A stretch of DNA of 64,000 nt. It comes from Paralichthys olivaceus (taxonomy: Eukaryota; Chordata; Actinopteri; Pleuronectiformes; Paralichthyidae). A program made the position numbers and the translations under genes. The stretch covers positions 7,016,001-7,080,000 of the forward strand of contig NC_091096.1 of assembly GCF_024713975.1 (NCBI RefSeq), read 5' to 3'. The notes under the pieces were generated by a model that saw nothing but the letters and a program-made list of their open reading frames with translations, did no database searches and was not told the DNA's origin. The stretch's first letter is position 1; each line of letters begins with the position of its first letter. This document shows positions 10,735-24,800 of the stretch, piece after piece.

Positions 10735-13700
10735 TCACTGAGACCGAGTACAGCTTTATTAAAGTCAAACTTCAGGCATGTCTGAACTCTTCAAACTCAA
10801 CTTCAAAATGAAAAAGGACAGGATCAATATTCTCAAATAAAAAGACAGTCATGTACAAAAAGAGTGTCGTCTCAACAGTCACACACACATTTAGAAGCAG
10901 AATTGTACAAGCAAAAAGAGCACGCCACAGTAACATGATTCTATGCAAGTTCAATGCAAACTATTTACAGGTTCCTCGACAATATGCAGTAACACAGGTT
11001 GAACAGTAATCAACATGGTAATTTTGTGTTCATCCACGTTTTACTTGAAGCAACACCACGAGATAGATATGACCCCAGTTAGAGTTACTGTAAGCAATTT
11101 TACTACGAGAAAAAATAGATGAGTGCTAATGAAGGTGAATTCATTTATTTAGTCCAACACTAAATCTCCTGTGACAGCATGTCAATTAGAAACTCATTGA
11201 CTGTTGGCGACATTGCACAAAAACTAAAAAGACGTCACAGTCAACATAAACATACCCTTTGACATACTAAATTTAGTTTTAGATAAAAAATAATGATTAG
11301 CAAATTCATGGACACTCCCCAGACGAATGTAAGGGTCACTTAAATGAGAACAAGCATGCTGTCTTCTCAAAATCAAAATGTGGGCACGATACTGAGAGTA
11401 AACAAAACACATACATCAGATAGTATTTTAGGTGAATGAAATGATGCACGCTGGGGACACTTAAATTAGGCCTTTTGTAATACTGCTGCTGTTTCAGCTG
11501 AGAGGGGCAGAAGAGGACAAACAGGCACAAAACAAGATTAACATGCGACCTGCAGGTGCAAAAAAAAACAACATAATAAAAAGTAAGGGCTATTCGGTTT
11601 TACAGAATCTCTGTGCAATATTAGAAAGAAAAAAAACAAGGACATAAACAAACACTAGCACTAAAACTAGGCATTTAAAGAAGTGAATTAAACCAGTGTG
11701 TGGTGTTGGAAACATGTATAAAGAAAAGGGCTGACAAAGACTTTAAGACCAGTTTCAACATCACAACTCATTTAGTCAGACTTGTTCTCTGAAGCCACAA
11801 ACACAAGTCAAAGATGCTGCACCCTGATAATCACATATACTGTATATGAATCCAATGTTAAAAAATAAAAACACATCAATAAATAAAACAAAAAAATGTA
11901 GAAAATTCAAGTTTTGAGTATGCAAGTGAAAGACCTCTAAATTATGGTAAAGAATAATAAATCTTTAATTAAAAAGTTTGGCAAGATTAGGAAATTTGGG
12001 TTAGCTGCACCAGGAAATCAGCAAAGGTATCCATGATTACAGAGAGAAAAGGAGCTGCAGAAAATACAATGTGCTAAATGTGTGCACAAATACAGACATG
12101 CATGAAGAACACAGTTTCTTGTATTCTTTCTCCAGATAAATGTCCGTCTTTGTGCATAAATTTGGCATAATGAAATCCCTGTTATCTCAAAAACATGTTT
12201 GGCTAATTGTAACTTGACTTCAGTGCTTGACGTTCACTGTGCAGTAACAATACACGAGCAGAGTTTGGACACTACAAGATATTTTTAAATAAATTTGATG
12301 GATGAATTCAAAACAATGTCTCATATACTTTTGACGTCAAATAAACACTGAACATTATTGTGATGGGGTAACATAAAAACCATCAATACACACACACTGA
12401 AGAGTGGACTCTTCAGTGAAGGTAAGAATATTTGCACATTTGTAAATTCTGGATATTCCAATGAGAGCAAAGGAGTTCATGTCATTTTAGCTTGTTTTTT
12501 ATTTATTTATTATTATTGGATTCGTTTAAAATGTCTTCTTAATTGTATGTTCTGCACTCACTGGCTCCACTTCTTTTTTCTTATGTAAAGGCTTTTGGCT
12601 TCATGATTAAATGTATTAAGAAAACTGATCGGAAACTAAAACAGTCTGATGGCACTCCTCAAATCCTGCCTTCATGTTCAGGTTTTGTTGAAACTGTTTT
12701 GTTGTTGAACTGTGTCATTGTAACATAATGCATTCACAAACAACCTAATGACTACAAACTGAACATTAACCTAATTAAAGGAAGGATTAAATGCATGACT
12801 GCTGAGATAAACTGCATTCGTTTTAAAAACATGTGCCTCACAAACAAACAAAGTGAATCTACTTCATGCATTCAAAGAGACTATGAATGAACTGAATTGG
12901 TTTGGAAACATTGGCACCGTTTCACCCTGTAGCTTCGGCTTTAAACACCCACCACTGCGGGAGGCTTGAAAAAAAAAAAAAAAAGACTTAAGGGAAGGAG
13001 AAGAAAAACAAAAGCAGTTGTGTAATCAGGGAAGAATCACAAGCAAAAGGCTGAGGCATGATGACAGGAACGCTTCCTCCTGTGATGATCACTTGAGTCC
13101 AGGCATAAACTGTACAAGACCTGCTCTGAAAACTTCACATTCCAATATTGAACTGCTTCACGAGTACAGTGAGCCACGATACAGGTCGATGAGCAGCAGC
13201 TGTTACCAGATGTGGAATCATTACACCAAAGTTAAAAAAACCCTAACATGTGCAATGACTGGATACAGATATAATATGTAAAACTCCCCGTGTTTTTTTA
13301 AATAGTCTATTTCACTTACACCGTGGTGGAGAGGAGACAGGTTACTGTACTGGTGTCTGAAAAAGAAACTGGTATAAAATGTGGTGCAATAAATACAAAA
13401 AAATTGGATTTGACAGATGAGTGATTAAAAACACTGTACAGGAGTTTGTATTTTGTACATCATCATACTGGACTGTTGCTATACCGACATGTCTTTATAT
13501 AAAGCCCAGCCTTGAGGAGAATCTCCAGGTGGAAAGAAGCATCCCGAGGACACTGAGGACTTTTCCGTATGAAGTCAGACTGGCAGTCATTTCTACTTGT
13601 GCCCCCAAAAAACAAAAAAAAAAACAGCTTTTAGGCCACTTTCCTCAAAAAAAGAAAAAAATCTACGCCCAGCACTCACCACGTCTCTGACAGAGAGCAA

Positions 13701-15144
13701 AAAACACAGTTTAAATCCCGACGGTACTACAAGAAGAAGAGGTATCCATTTTGAAACACTTGTCATATGTTCTTTAAATATACATTTCTGTATATGACCT
13801 AGCTAAATTGTGTAGCGACAAGCCGTGTGAAAGTGCTTTTCAGAAAAGTTTGGCAAAATAACCAACGGAAGATAATAAAAAAAAATAAGGAAGAAAGGAA
13901 AAACGAGCATTAAAGCGGTCACAGTACACAGCGTTACTGACATGAACTGCATCTGGGCAGTAGTTGCTACAGCCAGAATCAAACTTCAGGCTGGTTAACA
14001 ATACTTTAAGACAGCACCAGTGATCACAAGCTGGGCTCCTCCATCTACAATACAAATAACAGTAACTGCTCGGAGGAAATGTGTGAACGGAACATTTATC
14101 CAAAAAGAAAATAAAAAGGTTCTGTCTTGTCGTTTTAAAAAAGCGTTTTCCTTCTTCTAGGAACAACCAAAGAGGCAAGGCTCCGTCCCTCCTGATCTTT
14201 AAGTACTTTACAATATTATGAGCCAATTATGTACACAATGGCGAGTGAGACTGGCAATATGAAAATCACAAGTACTTCTGTAATGTCATACCATTACACT
14301 ATATACCATTATATTTCACCTTAATAGGACTATTTTCACAAAGAGGTCTGCGTAATGCTTAACACCTAAACAAACAAACATAATACACCACTCACTGAGA
14401 TGAAGTGAGAGAATCTGCCTGTAAACATTAACAAACATAGATACTGTATATAATTATATTCATCTATACCCATAAGTATATTAAAACCGTGTTTAAGGAA
14501 GGTTGGAATGTAGTGTGGTCCTGAAAAAAGTGCACAAAATCGATCTTTCCCTCCCTCCCACCCCTTACTCCTTTTCTGCAAGGACAAGAAGAGATAAAAT
14601 GCGATGACAGATCACGTCAGGGAGAGATGGACAAAGGCCGGCTCATTTCCATGAAGCCATCTTGTGTTTGAGATGCCGACCACAGCGTACAGCAGGTAAA
14701 CAAGGAGATGAGCAGCGTGGTGGTGGAGAGGTTCCGCCTCACACCTCCCTCCACCTCACCCGATGAGTTCTTCAAAGTGCTGGAGACCGATGACGTGACA
14801 ACACTAAAAATTTCCACAGCTGTAAAAATAAAAATCAAAGAAACGTAACAAGGTGGTGGTCTGGGCCCTCCGATGGACGCAAGCGTGCTGGGAAGAATGT
14901 AAGCGGTGGTGCTTTATGGCAAGAGAGAAGGGAAAATGGCGCACAATGATTCCTGGTCGCTTCCTATGCCGACACTCCAGTCACTCTACAGTGTTCATCG
15001 GTGTGTCTCGGCGCTGAACAGCAGCCTTTACACTGGTCAAAAAGCACTGTATTCCCTTTTGTAGTGCGCTGCTTCCGGACCGGAGCGCGGGAGGCCAACA
15101 AGAGCGCACTTCACAGGGAATGAGGTATTGAAGGAGTTGCAGCG
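10735..15144 (-). other. Probable long nsd3 3' untranslated region
   Basis: About 4.4 kb follows the nsd3 stop codon on the minus strand with no recognisable coding exon. A canonical AATAAA on the minus strand (TTTATT at 10755-10760) lies at the far end and is a reasonable polyadenylation signal. Other weaker or alternative signals occur inside. RNA evidence would be needed to confirm one continuous UTR. Confidence 0.45.
10755..10760 (-). terminator. Candidate nsd3 polyadenylation signal AATAAA
   Basis: TTTATT on the plus strand reads AATAAA on the minus strand, followed by GT/CT-containing sequence. It is the last clear signal before the intergenic gap towards plpp5. Confidence 0.4.
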
Positions 15145-15861
15145 TCACTCTGCGGACTGTTGGCCCGTCTCTGGCTCTGGTTCCTCTTTGACCCTGACAG
15201 GGCTTAAAGCAAAGTGGCGCTGCTGGGTCGAGTTGGAGTTGGAGCTGGAGCCCAAGGGACTGAGGGGGTTGTGACTGGAGCAACAGGGGCGGCCTTCCAG
15301 GGAAGAGGCGGTGAGTGCCCCTGCCTCGTGGTCCCGGCAGAATGAGCGAGGGCAGAAATCACAGAGAGACGAGGCTGACGTGCCACAAACACTGCAGTCG
15401 TGCCAGGGACATTCCCAGCGTCCTGCAGACAGGAACAGAGTTGATTATGGTGTTAAAGAGGATCAGCGCGGTGAGTCACTGATGTGTGTGGGAGTTTGTA
15501 GTAACAGATCCTGACTCAGTTATAAGTAGAAAGGTAAAAAGTAGGAATAATTTCTACATCTGCATCATCTCACAAGATCAGCAAGATTTTGATGTTTCAA
15601 TGCATCAATCGATTTCAATGAATCTACGCATGCATCCATGCTCATGTTGTCATTACCGTATGGCGGCTTGGTGAGGTTGAGACACAGCAGGTGGTACGCT
15701 TTCGGACAGTCCTTTCTGTCACACATCACCAGCTCTCCTCCTTCTCCACAACAAAAGCAGAAGTACTCGTGTGTGTGTTTTCCCTCCGGCCGCAGCTTCC
15801 GCTTCTTCGGCTTCAACTTGGCGTTCCTGGCCTTCTCCTCTTTTTCCATCACCACGGCACT
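15145..15861 (-). CDS. nsd3: nsd3 exons 23-24: C-terminal PHD/C5HCH module and stop
   Basis: Exons 15657-15861 and 15145-15422. The finger reads [20 protein letters not shown], then [12 protein letters not shown]. After the splice (G then GA) come [29 protein letters not shown] and [16 protein letters not shown]. The reading frame ends at TGA (15145-15147) after a short Ser/Asn- and Glu-rich tail that is not closely like the human tail. Confidence 0.92.
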
Positions 15862-18800
15862 CTGGAGGAAACATTGGTTATGAAACACACCTCATAAAGC
15901 CGGGATAGCGCTCACATTGGAAGTAGAACAGGAGTCAGGGCAATGAGATGTAAATGTCCTCACCGTTGGCTGCACCCCCAAGAATCCAGAGCAGTTGTCT
16001 GATCCACAGTGACAGGATGTTCTCCTGTTGCCCACACAGTGCAGGTTGTAGTTGAAAGTCAGCTCTGTGCCTGCAGGAACACCAGGGATAAGACTCAAAT
16101 CAAATGGATCACCTAGCTTTCTCTGAACGTCTGTACATATAGAGTTGTGACCGAATATATGTAAGCATGTGCGTCATGTTTCTGTGTGAACTCACCAGCA
16201 TCTATATCACAAAGCGTGAAGAGTCCGATGCGAACGTCCCCGCTCACCGTCCACTTCTGGGTTTCACAGTTTGGGCTGCAGCTGTGGTTCATAAACCGAG
16301 ACGAATTCCCTTTCGGGCCGGCGTCTATCACACGATCCTAGGACACGATGCAGATATTTTGAGATGGAGATTTGAGACATGCTTGGTGGAGTTCTCACCT
16401 CATAATATTATTTCTCAGTGTCACTGATGATACCTTGGTGAGGGTGAGCATGTAGAAGTTGCTCACGTGATTTTCATGGGCACGTTTGATTCGCTGCTGG
16501 CACTCCTCTGAGTCTATCACCTCTCCCACATACTCTGTCACAAAGTCACCCTGGAGAACAAACATCCTGTTTGTACATGGATTAAGGCATCACACAGACA
16601 CTCACATTTAATATGACTTCAGGTATTAACATCGAGGATGATTCAACAGGACACATGGATTTAGGCACCACTGAAACTGTGACCAAGGTCATTTCCAAGT
16701 TAAAGTAGAATCACACAGGGAGAGCCAAGGTAACGTTTTGTCTCTTGCCTGCTGAAATAATGGCAACCCTTCATAAGCTTAAACCTGAAATCACAATATT
16801 GCTGCTTTAGGGTGTCAGGAAAAGGGAATTTGATTGATTGAAAACATTTCTAACACAGAATACTAATCCTGCTTTACAGTGACATGTTGATGCTGTTGCA
16901 TATTAAGCTCGACATGCACCTTCCTGAGAGCCTGGTTTGCTCTGAGGCCCCAGCCGCGCCCTTCGGTCTTTATCACTTCTGTCTCTGCAAACAGCCGCTT
17001 CGTGAAACACTGGTTCTCACAGTTGTCTCCTGCAGGACACACCTGACGACAGCAACATGAACGTAATAAGTTAATAAGTTCAATTTTATTAAAAAAGATT
17101 AGCAAAAGGAAAAGTAACTCATATGCACACAAACCTGTGGATGACACTCGTACTGCAGCATGCGGTTGAGACACTGGGAATCAAGACTGCAAGGATGCTC
17201 ATCTGTAGATCTACAGTTGCATCGTGGGATTTCTGACAGGTCAGCTACGTGCATCTGGACTTTCCCCACTGGTTTGTTGGACTGGCACAAGAAATAAGAT
17301 CCACAGAGAAAGTCAAATCACTGAAGACTTTCTGAATGTGATGTCACGTCTTGGGTTGTTTGTCTTAAGAGAGATTCTAAAGTGACATTACCTTGATAAA
17401 TTTGTATGGAGGAGGTTTGCGAGAGTTGCGTTCTTGCTCTAGAGCTTCCCTGCTCTCCCTCTGTGCCTTAAGTTCCTGAAACCGCCGAGCTGCTTCTTCC
17501 AGAGCTAAAACACAAAACAATATATTTCAGATATTGATCTTTCCAAAAACTTTAAACTTATGGGATTCTAACAGATTTGACTTGAAGCTGAAGAAAACCT
17601 CTTAGACACAAAATTACCTTTCTTGAAAGTTTTGTTGATGTTGATCTGACCAGAGACAAAGTTCTTGTCATTCTCCACGTAGGGGAAGACGCGGCCCTGG
17701 TTGATCCAGTAGTAGTCGTGGGAACCAAAGAAGAAGACGGGGAAGTCACCAATATCGTGGCGAAGGCTCTGAATGTTTGATGGCACCAAGCGAGGGTTGC
17801 AGATTTCTGCAGGCCACCACCTGCAAAAAGATCGGACATTGTTCATAAAGAAAGGGACGATGGAAAAGTCAAGACAGAGCAAGAAAGCATGAAGATTAAC
17901 TCAACCTGTAAAAACTTTCTATCCAATGTACTTTTCAAATATTTACTTTGCTTTTAATTGTTTTAAATTTATTCTCGCTAAATTTATCTGACTGACAATT
18001 TTATAACAAATGTTTTTTTGATGTATGACCACAAAATCAATCAATTAGCACATAATCCGTTTTCCTAAATGGAGGAGACATTGTCTTTTGTTTACAGAAC
18101 CACATCTTGTAGTGCCATGTCAACAAACTATGTCCTGTGGCATAAATAAAGTTGCAGTCAGCAGAGAATATTGCTTAATATTTCCTTAATACCTGCATCT
18201 ATAATATCACATTGAACCTATGTTCATCATCATTGCACTTAACATCAAGGATAACTGATATTCTATACTTTTGTTAGTGTCAATGCTATAAAATGACCAA
18301 AATACAAAACGTTTAGACATTATTAAAAATGTGTCACAAATCCACCCCCACTCTCTGAAAAAGTAAATATAAAACAAAACAGTATCTAAAACGTTTGTCC
18401 TTTTAACATGAGTTACGTTAATAGTTCATTTGGAGTAAACAGTTAATTTGCTGGGGACTATTTTCAGCGTTGCTTGTATGTCCAATGAAGGGACAAAAAG
18501 TAAAGTTCCCTCAAAGTTTTTGGAAAGGACTGAAGCCCGATGGCACAGAGGAATAAGTTCCGTCAGACACTTTGAATGTAATTTAAACGTCAAAAAAATA
18601 CCAGACTTAAGTAAAGTACCACCTTTAAAAGTAATGATACCATAAACTGGCAGCTGCAGTTTTCCAGCCCTCTATAATCAGTTGTCTCTGCGTACCTGTA
18701 GTTGCCGAGCTTAACCCAGACAATTTGTTTGTAGTGAGGTTTCTTCCCTGCCCTGCAATCACTGCAGGACCACGCTCCCTCTGGCATCTCGATCTCCAAA

Positions 18801-21800
18801 CACTCCGGGTGGAAGGAAGCTGGGCAAGAGTCGCAGCACAGCAACTTGCCTCCTACATTTGTAAAGATGTACACAAGTGTGTGTATGTATGTGTGTATGT
18901 TTGCATATATGTGAGTGTGTGCATGCGTTGTGGGAAATGGGTATGCAAAGAGAGGAGGAGTGTACGATTAGGTGATGCACTGTAAAACCTGGACAAACTC
19001 TGAATCTCATTTGCAGACAAGCCAAAGAAAAGCATAAACTAAACAAAAGCTGAAGAGCAAACCAGACAATACACAGGGCTCTGTGCAAGTCATGGTTTTT
19101 CATATGAAGAGAGATATTAATATAGAGATCTTGGAGGGAACACTTTAATCTAAAGCTGCTAGAATAACATCTGGCCTGAAATGAAAAACTGAGGCCAGGA
19201 GCTTTTTGCTTGAGTGAAGGATCCTGCGACATGAAGCAGGAAGAGGAATAAACCTCTGCATCTGATTCTCAGGTCGGTTACTTTGACTGCAGCAGCAACA
19301 GCATGTCTGGCAATCAGATTCAGAGCACTGTACCAAGACCAGTCTATGGGAAATACATGCGGCAGCACAGGGATAAATAAGCCAGCGAGTTAACACCGGA
19401 TCAGGGTTATACTCGGCTAACAGATTACTGGCAAAAAGCAGGCATGCCAGTACAGCAAACTTTTCCCATCACACATAACACATCCTGCATAGACCAGCTT
19501 GCATGGAATCATAGACTTTTAAAATATTGGACTTTAAGGTTTTTCTCTTTCTTTGATGAAATGCAGAACCAAGATCAGAACTTGAAAGAGTAGTTTAACA
19601 AATCTAGTGCGGTTTGGGTTTACATTCCATCCAAGGCAGGTCAAAGCTCAAGAAAATTAGGTAAGCCAAAATTTGATTGAATCTGAAAAATCCCAGTCAA
19701 AAAGAAAACAGGATGAGAAAAGAGATGAGGCTGAACGAGGCCTCTCAAAAAAAAAAAATAAACAAGCCCAGAGTGCTGAAGCAGAGAAGCAGTGCACCTC
19801 CAGCAGCGAGAAGCTCCACAAACCACAGACAGAACCTGAACTAATCAAGAGCATCAGGGATCATACAGCAGTTTGAGGACTGGAGGTTTGATGACCAATT
19901 ATATTTTCCCATTTTGTCTGTTCATGCACAGCACAAAACAATCTCACAATGGGCCTCGTGCAAGAACCACTCATATGAACAGATCGGTTATAAAGCTGTG
20001 AATATGGTTTCCTTGAATCTTTTTTTAAAAGCTGTTCAGATTTGTTGACTCTTTATTCACAGGAAGAAAATAACAATTGTTTGACTTTCCGAATTATAAT
20101 GTGAATTAGAATCAATTAAGTAACTATCAAAATTGATTTAGAGTTTGAAAATGATGCCAAAAATAAAAGTTTTTGATAAATAAACCAGGTTATCATGATT
20201 TACTGAGAGGTCTAACATTTCTTTTTGATCATTTTAGAATAAGTATTGTTCGACTTTACCTAAACAATACACATCTAATATCACACAGATATTTTTTCAA
20301 TCAAACTTTATCTGAAACCTTTACCTCTTTAAACATGGAGGTTCACTGTCGACCTTTGGAACAGATACAAATGCTGAACTTCAAGTTCACTTTGATGGAG
20401 AAGACAGTGGCGGCTCAAAGTTCTGGAAATATTTCGGCAAGTTTGCATTGTGTTTTTATTATATATTTGTATAATTTCTGTCTCAGAACAAGGTTGTTGT
20501 TGAACATTATATTACCACTAATACTAAACAGACACTGCTGCATGTTTTCTGCTTTTGATTTTCAACAGCAGGACCTGAAGCTATTCTTCTGTTTGGGAGC
20601 ATCAATTATATTAATGGTGATGAAGGGAAATTCATCAGTTTGAAATGAGCAACAAGCCTTAACTTCACAGCAGGAAAAACAAAGGTGCTTTTAATAACAT
20701 CAGAAATGGCTCTAGGTAAATTTCAGTTAATTGGATCCATGTTTCCTTAACTTGCATCTTAGTTTTTCTCACTAGAGATGTGAAGGAAAATGCAAGAAAA
20801 AATACAGAGGATATAGGAAACATGTTTTTTGGGAAATGAGACGTCCCTTCTTCTGAACCGTCGCCTCAAGTGATGCCTGCTCCTAGTGATACGAGCACAG
20901 TGGACTATTTATAAGTCATGGCCTTCAGTTGAATGTAAAGGCTGGTCCCATGTGTCCTTACTTATGGCTCCTCAGAGATCTTTTCTCACTCATGACTCCT
21001 CAGAGCAGAAATAAGAGCTTGGGCCTTGGCGATGGAGGACCATAACCATTTCTTGCTCAAGTGAGGATCGAGGAGTGAGGTGCAGTCATTTCATTTTATC
21101 ATTTCATCTTGTTTTATTCAAGTTTCTCTGTAAGCCATGGTAGCACACACAATACCAGGACCATGACACTAAGGCAGCTACAATGAATTTGTTTTGTTAT
21201 TTACACCTGAACGTTTCCTGCTGGATGTGTCAAAATATTTGTGAAAAAGGACAGTTAACAAATTCGGTTTGGCAAATTCCCACTTCTCATATAACCCAAA
21301 AAGAGAGGCTTGGGATGAAAATACAGAAATGTTCTTGCATGAGGCCCACTGCTTTCTGTTGATGTGTTAGGGATCTTGGCTGAGGTTACTTAGTGCCACT
21401 CTGCATTTAAATTAACTGCAGGTTTAACCAGTTAATTAACTTTGCACCTCAAGGCTTTGAAATGAAAGATGCGCACAAAAAAGGGGGGAAACTAAATCAG
21501 AACGGGAGCAGGCACAACACAAACAAAGACCAGTGGGACAATGGAGAAAGAGAAAAACTGTTCAGTTACCTTTCCCAACATTCTTTTTGGTAGCTGACGA
21601 AGGAGAGGGAATCATAGGTAATTTCAACTCAGCACGATTTGACTCAGTCAGAAGGTAGTGGGACTTATAGGCATATGAACTTAATATGGTGTCAGTAAGG
21701 TCTTGCACTAACAGCCCTACACAAGACACACAGGAAGAGACGGGGGTGAGCCGCAGTCAAACTAGAAATTACCCAAAATTCACAAAAAGACAAACAAACA

Positions 21801-21848
21801 CACAGTCACACACACAGAGTCACACGCACAGAGTCACACACACAGAGT

Positions 21849-21880
<32 letters not shown>

Positions 21881-24800
21881 GATGCACACAAACAGACACA
21901 GTTTAAACACAAGAAAGGAACAAGTAAAACAAAGTTTGTCCCAACACAAAGAGGCCAAACAGTGCACTCAACTTATTGTTTAAGAGAGAAAACATCAGAT
22001 CAAAACTGTTTTAAGTCTCATCACCATCCAGGGCTTTGTTAAAGCGGAGTGCAGTGTAACAGCCTGGATTATTGGTAGTATTAGTATTGAGATGGAAAAC
22101 AAACATTACATTTCACAGCACTGGTATTCATGAACAACAATACTAAACACGAAACATGTAATATTTAAGATTAAATATCCAAACATAAAACAACTGAAGT
22201 CAGTATGTGAGGTTTCAGTTTTCGCTCATGAGATGTTACTGCAACGGTGAATGTATCAAAATGGTTATATATTAAAAACAACCTATGAAAAAACTACAAA
22301 CATGGAGGATGATCTGGTCTAGATGATGCTTCAGCGTGAAGAAAGAAAAGGCCTATACTTGTTTCACCACAATAATTATGTCAAAAGTCAGCTGAAGCAA
22401 AAACATCAAGACTGCAGAGATTCAGAACTTCTGCATTTTTCTGCTCCGTCATTTCAGGGTCACAGCTGAATCTCAGCTGTCGGAGAGGAAGGGCGTTAGC
22501 GCGCACACGAGTGAAAGCTTACCTCGGGCACACAGGAAGCACCAGCCCACGTTGACAGGTGAGGTGAGGAGGCCGTTCCTCTTGGCGCTGCCATGGCTGC
22601 TGCAGATCATGATGTGATGGGTGAGGGCGACGCTACCTGCCGCCACGCAGCTGTCTCCTGTGTGATAGGCCAGCGGACAGCGGATGCAACGCATCAGACG
22701 ACCTGGATGGAAAGCAGACCAGAGGGAAACAATAACAACTCAGTGAGTCAGTTTACAACAGGTACAGGTTTGTAAACTGCTCATGTAGCTGTGATACAGT
22801 ACAACACAAACAGAACTGAGAACAGTTTACTCCTTTCAGTGTTTTTAAGAATTAGGTGGAATTCCTTTACGGTAAAAGAAGGTAATAAATGGAAATCAGA
22901 GGGAAAAAACACTCTTGTTTCTGTTTCGGTGGCTAAAACAATCACAACTCCAGTTTTCTTAGAGATCCTACAGCAAAAATGTTGTAAGTTAACATTCACA
23001 CTTGATGGCTGTGGTTTTCAACCAAGGGTCAAAGAATAAATCTGGAGGGTTGTGAGAAGTTAGTGGGGTTTAAAAAATACCAACATGACAAGAGGCCACA
23101 AATAGATGCTGCCTTTTTAATAAAACTGTATCTATAGCAGAGCAATCAGCCATAACATTACAACCATAAACTGATTTCAGTGGCTTGTCCATGTGATTTG
23201 TTGAATTTGTCCGTTTGAGATAAGCTCCCGAAGGGTTTTAAGAAATATTTGAGCCATTTCCTCTTGAGCCATGTAAAAATATACTGGTTGCAAAAGTGTG
23301 AGTTTTAGGTTTTGTGTTTACTTGTAGGGGTTCAGTGTGGTCAGAATCAGACATGACTCTGAGCCTGGTGTCACTGTGTGACCACATTTTTGGCACCTTT
23401 TAAACCACTAAGAAACTTAGACTTTGCAGTGCACCATCATCTTAAGTCATTTCCAGCAACATGGGATTGACTTTATCTTCCTGCAGTGTTCCTCATAAAG
23501 TGGCACCTCTCTTTTTCAATCTAATTTCAACATGCCGTCTTTTTGCTTCCTCTGGCGCTTCTCTCTTACATATTCTAAGAGGAGAACCTAGCCTTGACCC
23601 TTTCACTCTTTAATATTTAGGCTCTTTTCCGCTGCGACTGGTCAAAAACATCAGCTAGAAGCTAAAAAATATGATGATGTAGCACTGTCTCTCTGCCCCA
23701 AGGTTTCCAATGCAGACTCAAACACGACATGAGAGAAGCTAAAAAAACAAATCAGGCGCTCTTTTACCTTTACTCGCTCTTTGCACGTCTCTCTCCAGGC
23801 AGCAGGTAGAGCAGCTATGCTGTGGGCAGCAGAAGCCTCCACCCGGACTGCTGGTGGTGCCCGGGAGTTTACGGACACAATCCTCGTGGTAGAAACAACC
23901 GCATCCCAGCACAGAGCACCGCGTCACCTCCTGACCTGCTGTTTTACAGCTGAAACACGGATGATTGCCTGGAAGAAGAACGACAGATACTCTGATGGTA
24001 AAGAGGCAAACAAAACAAATGTGATGTCGGAGATGTAGTCAGCTCGCTCCGATTCACTCACCATTCCTACATTCCAAACACGTGAATCTGCCCTCAGGAG
24101 GGGACGTCAGACCGAGACACTCCAAGTGAAACTGTCTGTTGCAGTCACCTTCACACACCACCAAACCTTCTCCATACACCTCACAGATCTACTCACAAAC
24201 ATAAAAACATAATATAATTCAAAATATATACTCAAAATATGATTTCGAATAAAGACCCTTAAAATACAGCATATATCATGAGCAGTTCTGACCTGGCAGA
24301 CAGTGTCTCTCTTGCCAGTGCTGCTGTCCTGACGAGATAACCCGGAGTCTACAGACTGAGTATCTGAGGCGTCTGCATCTGCTGCTGCCGGACTATCGAG
24401 GCTCTTCCCGAATAAACCCTGTGATATAAAGAGAGTTATTGTGTTGATGTGTTGATGTGTTTTGTGTGAAGCAATCCAGCCTCATGAAGGACAGACACAC
24501 CAAATGAGTTCTCACAAGTGTGTAGATAGCATATGGCACATGTGACAGGTGCTGCAACAAATTATTAATAACAATGTATGTATGTATGTATGTATGTATG
24601 TATGTATGTATGTATGTATGTATGTATGTATGTATGTACTCTTGTGTATGAAGGGGATTCTATAAATGTACCTGTGGATCATTGAGACCTCTGGAGTCAG
24701 AATCAGAGGTGTCTCTGTACTGAGATGAAGCCATCTCCACATCTGTCGACGCTCTGCTTCGTTTCTTGAGGGGTTTGCAGGCATCTGAGATCTCGCTGGC

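Noticed and set aside
20173-20643. 156-codon plus-strand frame in nsd3 intron 14
   Set aside because: No motif, no splice context and AT-driven composition; it lies within a probable transposon remnant.
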